Assembly: GCF_002994745.2 (NCBI RefSeq) | Contig: NC_037094.1 | Coordinates: forward strand, 66,335,989-66,399,988 | Source of the DNA: Rosa chinensis | Lineage: Eukaryota > Streptophyta > Magnoliopsida > Rosales > Rosaceae | Direction: 5' to 3' | DNA: 64,000 bases | Shown here: piece by piece, positions 57,001 through 64,000 of the stretch | Layout of the letters: each line of letters starts with the position of its first letter | Numbering within the stretch: position 1 is the first letter of the stretch | The notes under the pieces: model-generated | What the model saw: the letters and a program-made list of their open reading frames with translations, nothing else | What the model was told of the DNA's origin: nothing | The model's database searches: none | Made by a program: the position numbers and the translations under genes

Positions 57001-58412
57001 AAGGGATCTATTGAAGCAAAGCACATATTGGCAGATTGGTTCTGGGACAGAGGTCAATATTTGGAATGATAATTGGTTGCCAAGCTTGCCTAGTGGTAGG
57101 CCTCATGAGACTGCAGCAGGTCTTGCTGAAGTGTCTCAGGTTTCTGATTTGCGTACTACTAATGGTGATTGGAATTATGATATGATTGTTAGATTGTTTT
57201 CTTCAGAAGAAGTGGAGGCCATTTTAAGTGTGCCTCTAAGTTTGAGAAGGGTGGATGATAGACTGGTCTGGAAATTGGAAAGAGATGGAAAATATTCAGT
57301 TAAAACGGCTTACAGGTTCTCCTTCTCTCATTCTCCTTCTTGTGTACCTTTTGAGCTATCAGTTAACACTAATTTTTGGAAAAAAATGTGGAAAGTGAAG
57401 ATTCCTAATTCGGCGAAGATTTACATGTGGAAAGTGTGCCATAACATTCTCCCATCCATGGAAAGACTCATTTCTAAAAGGGTGGTGTTGGAGTCACAGG
57501 TATGTGTTTTGTGTGATAGTGCAGTTGAGACTACACTACATATTACTCGTGATTGCTCTTTTACAAGGCAGGCTCTCCAAAGTAAAGGAGTGTTGGCCCA
57601 AGTATGTTTAAGTTCTTATGCAATATCTTGTGATTTGTTGCATTGGTTAAGTTTATGTGTCCATGACCTTTCGTTACTGCATTTGGGGGAATTTATCTAT
57701 CTATTGTGGGGAATTTGGAAGGAGAGAAATAGCAGAGTTTGGGACAATAAAAGGTGCCATGCTATTGATGTGCTTCTTAAGTCTACTGCAAGATTGCATG
57801 AGTTTCAATTTCATAATACCAGACCGATTACTCAAGCGAGTGGTCGTTCTAGAATTGCTCGATGGAAAGCTCCCTCATCTGGCTTGTTGAAAATAAATGT
57901 GGATGGTTCTTTTCACCATGTCTCACGAATGGGAAGTGCTGGGTTTGTGGTTCGTGATGAATATGGCAGTATGGTTGCTGGTGGTGGGCGTCCTTTGTCT
58001 GGATTAATTTCGCCAGAACATGCAGAGGTTTTGGCATGTAAGATGGCAATTGAGTTTGCTTTAGATCAGAATTTGTTACCTGCTGTAATAGAGACTGATT
58101 CTGAGATGGTGCAACGACAACTATGTAACTCCGAAGGGCCTAATACTTCCTTGCTGGGCCGTATCTATGAGGATCTGAACTCCATATTGGCTTCAAATCC
58201 CAATTTGCAGATTACTCACACTAGAAGAGATGCCAACAAGGTTGCACACCTAATGGCTGCGCATGCTAGTTCTCTAGTACATGAATGTTTTTATTTTTCT
58301 CCTCCTTCCTTCTTATTAGCTGCTATTGCAGCTGAACGTTATCATATGTAATTTTCCAAATTCTCAATAAAGGCTGACCTCTTTTACCTCAAAAAAAAAA
58401 GAAAAAAAAAAA
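54075..58412 (+). mobile_element. LINE (L1-type) with intact ORF and 18-bp target duplication
   Basis: A 4.34-kb non-LTR element with a poly-A tail (58391-58412). The flanking text AGAAGAGAATGGGACAAT occurs at 54057-54074 and 58413-58430, a perfect 18-bp target-site duplication. It has a 158-bp leader before the ORF and only about 40 bp between the stop and the tail. There is no separate ORF1 (nucleic-acid-binding gag), so it is either 5'-truncated or of an ORF1-less type. Oriented opposite to the host D gene, in its first intron. Confidence 0.93.
54233..58351 (+). CDS. LINE endonuclease / reverse transcriptase / RNase H polyprotein
   Basis: 1372 residues, uninterrupted. N-terminal APE-type endonuclease (about 1-230): SWNCRG with Asn9, FLCETK with Glu38, IGDFNE and SDHVPILL. 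Reverse transcriptase in the middle: FTHICLIPKVDNP, RPIALCNVIYKI, KLDLSKAYDRMEW, GLRQGDPLSPYLFLI and the catalytic FADD at residues 690-693. A zf-RVT-type region follows (FWKKMWKVKIPNSAKIYMWK, then CVLCDSAVETTLHI). The C-terminal plant RVT_3-type RNase H has the acidic residues Asp1224 (NVDGSF), Glu1265 (HAEVLA), Asp1289 (ETDSE) and Asp1333 (RRDANKVAH). All catalytic motifs I can recognise are present, so the enzyme may be active. It would copy its RNA at a nicked chromosomal target. Confidence 0.95.
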   Translation: MDMEILSWNCRGICNDMTKRALKDLISQNHPQIIFLCETKISTLADFRELHRAVGFPHSKEVLSDGLSGGLAMFWNDDVQAKVLTFSAHHIDLEIVGGPGDPRWRLTGFYGYARTIERDRSWQLLRDLRDLDSLPWAVIGDFNEILNNGEKIDGLLRSEQQMRGFREALGYGDLLDLGFQGAMSTWWNSDTQLRLDRAVCTPCWWDIYGHARVRHLAPSDSDHVPILLQASSVPLAKRQRVHRFKFEAYWLQHNDCDEVVKQAWATDVAGSPMYCATKKIEFTRIQLDDWQKRTFRTRQQQMLGVRARLEELLDVPVSVEVQNEKKELMSKLQRLLSQEESFWKQRSKVTWLKEGDRNTSFFHRKAANRKRKNFIHGLYDENGNWCDDDAGLERVISTYFQKMITASNIDVEAVNDTLAAIQPCVTQAMNVQLCANYTQEEVRTALFQMYPTKSPGPDGMPPLFFQHYWDTIGADITEAVQSFLHSGQLLREINFTHICLIPKVDNPENMSDLRPIALCNVIYKICSKVIANRLKLILPEVISPYQSAFVPGRLITDNILVANETAHSVHNKREGNEGFMALKLDLSKAYDRMEWSFLRKVLDRFGFAHSWIDLVMQCISTVRYSFLVRGKPRGLVIPSRGLRQGDPLSPYLFLIGAEGFSALLRQKQELGLLQGIKVCDGAPSVNHLLFADDSMLYAQTSLEDCYQIQEVLETYGRASGQLVNFDKSSVVFSKNVDSAIQEEISSLLGVEVVASHEKYLGLPTYVGRKKSATFQYIKENLAKKLSNWQGKLLSGAGKDIFIRVVAQALPTYAMSVFQLTKNFCEDLEQLCARFWWGSTMDKRKIHWKTWNALCNPKEEGGLGFRSLASFNSAMLAKQAWRVISNPTSLVARIFKAKYYPTSSFWLADNHSFPSYSWRSIFSTRDLLKQSTYWQIGSGTEVNIWNDNWLPSLPSGRPHETAAGLAEVSQVSDLRTTNGDWNYDMIVRLFSSEEVEAILSVPLSLRRVDDRLVWKLERDGKYSVKTAYRFSFSHSPSCVPFELSVNTNFWKKMWKVKIPNSAKIYMWKVCHNILPSMERLISKRVVLESQVCVLCDSAVETTLHITRDCSFTRQALQSKGVLAQVCLSSYAISCDLLHWLSLCVHDLSLLHLGEFIYLLWGIWKERNSRVWDNKRCHAIDVLLKSTARLHEFQFHNTRPITQASGRSRIARWKAPSSGLLKINVDGSFHHVSRMGSAGFVVRDEYGSMVAGGGRPLSGLISPEHAEVLACKMAIEFALDQNLLPAVIETDSEMVQRQLCNSEGPNTSLLGRIYEDLNSILASNPNLQITHTRRDANKVAHLMAAHASSLVHECFYFSPPSFLLAAIAAERYHM

Positions 58413-58559
58413 AGAAGAGAATGGGACAATCAAGAAAAAATTTCATTCATAGGGAAATTTACTAAACACAAAAGTACTTTTTCTTGTGTTTTTTTCTAGT
58501 AAACCAAACAGACCTTCAATTAAAGAAAGCATACAGAAAGCCACACATTAGGAGCTGAA

Positions 58560-58950
58560 GAAACACAAAAAGATTACAAATTCACATTCTCCTACATTGA
58601 AAAAAAAAAAAAAAGGAGGAAAAATTAAAATGAGACCAACATTTGGGACTGAATTTGATTCCGCAGGAAGAACTATTTTCCTCTGTTACTTTGATTATAT
58701 AAACCAAATAAGACCTTCATGTAAGAAAAAACACACATACAACCATGCATTGATCAATACTCAGATAAAGAAACACCAAAAAGATCATAAATTTACATTC
58801 TTTAACATCAAATGGAAACGATTTCACTTCTTACAAACAATTTTCCTCTGTTTTTCCCAGCAATACATTGATCAATACCCAGTAAAGAAACACCATAAAG
58901 ATGATAAATTCACATTCTTTAACATAAAAAAGATTGAAAGAAAAAAATGA
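58560..58950. repeat. Three diverged copies of a roughly 45-bp motif in the D-gene intron
   Basis: AAGAAACACAAAAAGAT.A, followed by AAATTCACATTCT and TACAT/TAACAT, occurs near 58557, 58763 and 58884. Spacing is irregular (about 205 and 120 bp). Non-coding. Confidence 0.6.
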
Positions 58951-60789
58951 AAGACTGACCATTTGAAACTGAACTCGTGCTCGGGGGAACTTCATCGTCC
59001 TTCTTGGGCACACGAGCTGTAGGGTCGATTCTGCAGCTGAAGACTGGTGTAATTGATTGTGTGGTGCCCATCCTCACGTTGAGACTGAATCTCGGTAAGC
59101 TCAAAGAAGATGAAGAAGAAGAACCCACTTCAGGGCTTGTTGAAGAAGAAGAAGAACCCACTTCAGGTCTTGGAGAAGAAGAGGAACACATATCAGGTCT
59201 TCGAGAAGAAGAAGAACCCACATTGGGATTTTGAGGAGGATCCATGTCAGGTTCTTGAACAGAGCAAATGGCTTTTTACTTATTGGAAATGGGAATTTTG
59301 GTGAAGAAAGAAAGAAAAGAGAGAAATGGGTTTTGGGGAGAAATGGGAGAGAAGAGAATGAAATGAAGGGTGCTTTGGCTTTGGGGGGTTTTGTCAGAGA
59401 AACTGGAAAGGTTATGAGAAATAAAAATTTATTTTCATGATTTTGTATCTAATTTTCTCTTATATGATTGGCTGGTTTTTGTTCTTTTATTTCATTTTAT
59501 TATGAGAAATATTATCTGCATTTATGCACTTCCTCTTCATTTCTAGATATCATTGCATTTTGGATAGATTTTACGACGAGCGACACATAAATGTTACCAG
59601 TGTCTAGATTCAAATATTAAATCGCATTGACGTAACACATTATGTTTTTACGATATGTTTACTTATTTAACTGTCCAGTATTGAGTATAGTCATAAATAT
59701 TATATATATATCTTTATAAGATAATAACTTAATACGCGTTATTCGCTGTAGTTATCTCAAATGACTTCTAATCATAAATTTGTAATATTTGAGTACTACG
59801 GGAATTTTCGAAAGAAAATAAATGTTTTATTCGTTGTAGTTACTAATTTATGATCAAATTATTGATTCATAGAACTATTCCGATAATCCATCAATGATTA
59901 CTTTGACACGTCGTGTTTTTTGTTGTAATTTCTTTTCTCTCAGGTATCATCTTGTTTTGAGTCTCTACATTATCTTTAGCTTGCTCACTTACTAGTTTTC
60001 ATCAGTACGCCAAATCCTCTACTCATTCCATCGTTGCCTACTAGGCTAGTTAGTAAAATTCGGCATGGGAGTTAAAAGTTAAAAAAATGTTCATGAATAA
60101 TTTGGTAAGTTTTAGTGAAAAATAATTTGAAAAATTAGGCCATAAAATACGGAAACGGCAAATTATAAAATTAGATACGTACGTATTTAAACCGAAATGT
60201 AATAAATAATACGGATGGATATTTGTTATTTCTATTACTTTTATATAGTTATATGACTTTTAAAACATAAATTTTGAAGAAAAATCAAGGTGAATCTTAG
60301 CTTTTCTCAAATATTACCATTTGGATATACAAAACTTCAACACATCTAAGTTATTTAATAAATAAATAGTGTAAATAGTACTAGTAATTATATGATTTTT
60401 AATTATAAAAGTTTAAAATTCAAAAATTAATCTTAAACTTGACTTTTTAAATTAAAAAATAAAATATTTTGTTTTATTTTTTTTTTAAGTTGGCTTTTTT
60501 CAATTGAAAATTTTTGGAATAATATGTATTCGTAAATAATTTAGCTAACTTAAAATAAAAAATAGGCTAATTTTTCTAAATTCTAGGAATAATTTAGAAA
60601 ACAAGTGGTTTTTTTTTAAGAATTCGTTAATTCGCGAATTATTCGCAAATCAACTAATATGGAAACAGACATTAGAAAACCTTGCATACGATCAAATAAC
60701 TACTCACATTGTGGCTTTACAAATCTAGACAGTTTATTTCATATAAAATTATTTCAAAATTTGGAAGTCTTGGACGTCAATTGATAACT

Positions 60790-61590
60790 ATTTTTCACCC
60801 AATGGTCTGAAGGCTTTGCCTCTGGAGAAACCCTAAAGCCGACCTTCATTCAACTGCGAAATCCTTTCTCGTCCGGTGACACCCAGACGTCCGGGATGGC
60901 CTTCAGCCTCGCGGACGTTTAGCAGGTTAATGTTGGATAGGTGATTGATTATATTGTCCGGGGAAGCAGATTCTAGTGGAAGTCTATTAGGCTCGGTACC
61001 TTGTTGTACAGGTTCGGAGGGCCTCGTCGACGGCGTAGGGAGGTGCTGAATCGACAATAACATGGGTTCGTGGGGTGCTGAAACGGGTGGAGTGGTCCTG
61101 ACAGCGTCGAGGTGACAGGGTCGGATGGAGTTGCATTAGAGAAGTTGTGCGGCTTCTGGGTTTGCCGCAACGATATCTAGGCTGGGTCAAGACTGCTTTG
61201 CTGCCTTGGGTTTGGTCCACTTCTCTTTGGGCTTAGTTATTTGGGTTGGGTTCTTTTAGCCCTAGGCCGTTAGTATGTATTTAGTTAGTCTATTTACAAT
61301 AATTCATTTTCTTTAGGATTCTAAGAACTTTTTTGCTAGTGTATTTAGTTAGTCTATTTAGTAAGGTGAGGTATTCCTATGGATGTAGTCGTGCTCGAGG
61401 TAAATGTAAAGATTGGTTTTGATTAGCTTGTGATCAAAAATTGGTTTCGTCAAGCTTGATTTACCATATTGAAATATGAGTAAGGTAAGTAGGTAACTAC
61501 AATTTTCTTTCCGTTTCATATCGCTCGAAGATTTCTGTGCTTTGGTATTGAGACTATAGTACATTCTACTCTCAATCTTGAATACATCAC
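60790..61590. other. GC-richer block, unit 3 copy
   Basis: Counterpart of 45190-45990. Single-base indels relative to unit 2 change the apparent open frames, which argues against coding. Confidence 0.35.
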
Positions 61591-61699
61591 AAGGAGTTTA
61601 AAACTTTAACGTCATTGTATTACAAAGTTCATATATACAAGAATTCAGAAGGGTTGATCCGAAAATGGAACCTCCAAATTTGTAAAAATGCCCTAAATC

Positions 61700-63080
61700 C
61701 TGTACGCGATCAAATCACATGCTGGCTTGCTGAGCTAAGCAGTTCATAGAAGTAAGTAACAAAGCTAGAGATTTCTTTCTGGACCTGAAACAAGAGTAAG
61801 AAGCTACTGTAAGGCTTTGATTCAGCGTCGTGGAGTGTGTACATGTATTGCAGACTTCTTAAAACTGTATGGAGCAGATGCCGAAACATGAACAATCATA
61901 TCACATCTATCTAGTTCTACCCAATTCAAGATCATTTCTTGCAACTAAAGTAATCCATTGATTGGTTGAAGTACCTTAATCGAATGCATAGGGGTTCATT
62001 TACATATGGATTCAGATACCTTTCTGAAAACAAGTCACATATTTTTGAAGGATCACTTCGCCAATTTTGTAAATCATAAATTCATAATCAAAAGAAAGGA
62101 ATGCTGCAGTGATTTAATTTAAGCCATGCTACATGTACAAGCATGGTTCACAGCTTTTCCAATGTGCAATACATTAATAAATCTAACACTTCCAATATAT
62201 ACCGTAATTATGAGGTAGCCAAATGAATATGCACAAAAATGAAAAGAAGCAGAATATTTGGAATTGAGTTTTTTTTAAAGGATTGAGGACTCTTACATCA
62301 CTATCATTGGCTATATCCACCAATCCACTCAACACTATTTCAGTCTTTCCAAGACTATTTGAGAAAGTAGGAATAGAAGAAATTGTAAAAACTGATAATT
62401 AGTAGGTGATAAGCGTTTGTTACCTTACCTACATTAATCCAGGTGCATATATACCTCAAACATGACTATGCTTCTTCTTTTCCTTTTAATTGTTCTTCCC
62501 TTAGTAGTTTCAACTTCATCTTCATATAGTTACCTGCAATGCCATGAAGTAAATCTCAGCTGGTACAGGGGATAAACCATGAGTTAATTAGATCATATTT
62601 GGAAGCAACAATAAACTCTACTAATTAATACCGTTGAGACTACCATGAAACTTAATACTAATACTACTTTCTCACTGCTGAAATTGCATTTAGAAGTAAC
62701 AGAAAAGCAAATGTAGCATCATTTATGGATATCCTATCAGTAAAGCTCTTCAACAGAAGACTTCTGTAATGCTTCAGAACATTCATCACACGTGGTGTTT
62801 TCGCATTCTCTGTAGCTCACTTCAACAACCTTCACACTAGTGTTTCTGTCGCTCCAAGTAAAGACGAATCCTATAAACTAAACTGATAAAATGAAAATGA
62901 ATGAACGAAAAAGGATCTTTCAATATGGTGCCACCATCTGATCATTCTCTAGTCTCAGTCTTACCAGAGAGAGTTGACCTCCTTTTATACACATAGGGTG
63001 TCTTGTTGACAAAATTGAGTCTTAATGATACAGAAGGAACTCACTAGATTGATAGTATTTCAGATTCTTTCACCGTTATT
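61700..63080 (-). pseudogene. Uncharacterised gene copy C (unit 3)
   Basis: Near-identical to copy B, with the same exon-like blocks (DLFSERYLNPY near 61980-62080, GRTIKRK near 62450-62530). Small differences, such as a short deletion near 62735, do not restore a full frame. Confidence 0.4.
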
Positions 63081-64000
63081 CACCAAGAGGGAAAGTGCAT
63101 TATCTAATTTTTATGAAATTTCACCCTTCAACAGCAGTTCCCCAACACTATGCTTTTCCAGTTCCCACCCGCAATATGATACTACTTTAACTACAGTCAT
63201 CACTGCTACATTTGAAACCAATTTTATGCTCCCAATCCATTTCATATACAAACAAGCTATCTTTTTTTTGTTGCTTGGGCAAGTTGGGTTCAACAATTCT
63301 AATCTTCAACTCACAGTCCTCAGTCCTAGGTGAAATATGGGTCGCCAAAAAAAGGTATATGAAGCGACAATAGAAAGGTGAAGGTTCAATATAATGTCCC
63401 AAACAGTGGAATCAGCTAATACCAACTTTTCTAGAAAGAGAATGAGCAAATATTATTTGAGTTTAAAAGTATTTTTGGTCCTAGAGAACAGATGAGCTCC
63501 TCACAGTCTCAGCATAACCGAAGGTGTGATGCAGCAGCTATTGTTCTTAACATCTTTTCCGGAGTCCTCCTTAAATCCCTAAATCCAGAATTGCCTACAA
63601 TCCTAAACCAATTTACCCAATAATCGCAATTTCCTTGTAATTATGTGAATCATATAAAAAATTACATGCTTTGCCTTACAAGAAATCACAACTGCCATCA
63701 ATCATAATGTGCAAGGATCAAATTTCAAAATGAGAATATATTATACAATCAACTGGTCTAATTTTCCAGTGCTCGATTGCTTCTTAAGAAGCCCTAACCC
63801 CCAATCTCAAGCTTGTTTCAACTAAATTTCAAAACTTTAAGCTATACATAAAATGTGGGCATCTGGGTATGTATATAAAAATCTCAAAATGAAGCCATAT
63901 ACAACTCTGAGTCAATTGATTCCCATAAGACCCCAAAATTCAAACAATTCTCTAAGCTTAAATTGCACTAGGAACCCTAGGAAACCTCATCATCATATTA

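Larger units (their letters stand above)
52129..59245 (-). pseudogene. Uncharacterised Ser-rich/basic protein gene (D), split by a LINE
   Basis: Best member of the family shared with copies A-C. Exon-like blocks with good splice borders: 59245-58960 (MDPPQNPNVGSSSS, three Ser-rich repeats, then RFSLNVRMGTTQS), 53388-53305 (EYSISSRRNPIVRRRGQR), 53205-53095 (DSPLAGATQTPVSTLLKKAS), 52846-52765 (VIRDEYEVETG, then shifted GRTIKRKSRSTVMFE), 52662-52601 (KSPKVKSPRSVVK) and 52230-52129 ([19 protein letters not shown], stop). Basic, low-complexity composition suggests a nuclear protein, but I recognise no family. Phases do not join: one extra base in the 52846-52765 block and a TAA in the next disrupt the frame, and exon 1 ends in a phase that does not fit block 2. 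It is either a pseudogene or has an exon I missed. The LINE lies in its first intron. Confidence 0.5.
59424..64000. repeat. Tandem segmental duplication, unit 3 (cut by window end)
   Basis: Aligns from start to window end with 43830-48405 at about 97% identity. The boundary with unit 2 lacks about 110 bp that are present at the unit 1/2 boundary (41400-41452 plus 43780-43825). Whether a further NAC and D gene follow is unknown. Confidence 0.88.

Overview
This is nuclear DNA from a flowering plant, most likely a eudicot. The evidence is intron-rich genes with GT-AG introns, a TGA-type bZIP gene, a NAC gene, a plant-type CoA-biosynthesis gene, a cytosolic-type tRNA-Trp, MITEs of three DNA-transposon superfamilies, Ty1/copia and LINE elements, and strongly AT-rich intergenic DNA. 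No bacterial, organellar or free-virus genes were seen. A rosid (perhaps Rosaceae) would fit the gene style, but that is only an impression.

Layout. 1-5.4 kb is gene-poor, with a weak retrotransposon-like fragment, a Mutator-type MITE and small tandem repeats. 5.4-9.7 kb holds a complete clade III TGA factor gene (TGA3/TGA7-like, + strand). 10.7-12.7 kb holds a five-exon J-domain protein with a probable organelle-targeting leader (+). 12.6-25.3 kb is a graveyard: partial copies of the last J-protein exon, a 5'-truncated LINE, a hAT MITE, and several broken copies of one F-box gene, one of which contains a fragment of a MAK/MHK-like kinase. 26.3-29.4 kb is a nine-exon phosphopantothenate-cysteine ligase gene (-), followed by tRNA-Trp(CCA) (-). 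At 31.5-32.0 kb a Tourist-type MITE abuts the TATA box of a first exon whose remaining exons are not found. 32.4-38.5 kb is a degenerate Ty1/copia element (-) that itself carries a nested DNA element.

38.5-64 kb is a tandem segmental duplication with a unit of about 15.6 kb. Unit 2 (about 43.8-59.4 kb) is the fullest. It holds one gene copy (B), a 1.1-kb AAT microsatellite, an intact NAC gene, and a related divergent gene (D) whose first intron contains a 4.3-kb LINE with an uninterrupted 1372-codon ORF. Unit 1 (38.5-41.4 kb) has lost the NAC body and most of the D gene; a 2.3-kb solo LTR separates it from unit 2. Unit 3 starts near 59.42 kb and runs off the window.

The genes most likely to be working are TGA7-like, the J-domain protein, PPCS, tRNA-Trp and NAC. 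They are unrelated single genes, not an operon or cluster. I found no convincing new biological system. The most unusual material is the structural history: the tandem unit with its microhomology deletion, the kinase fragment inside an F-box pseudogene, and the copia element with mismatched flanks.
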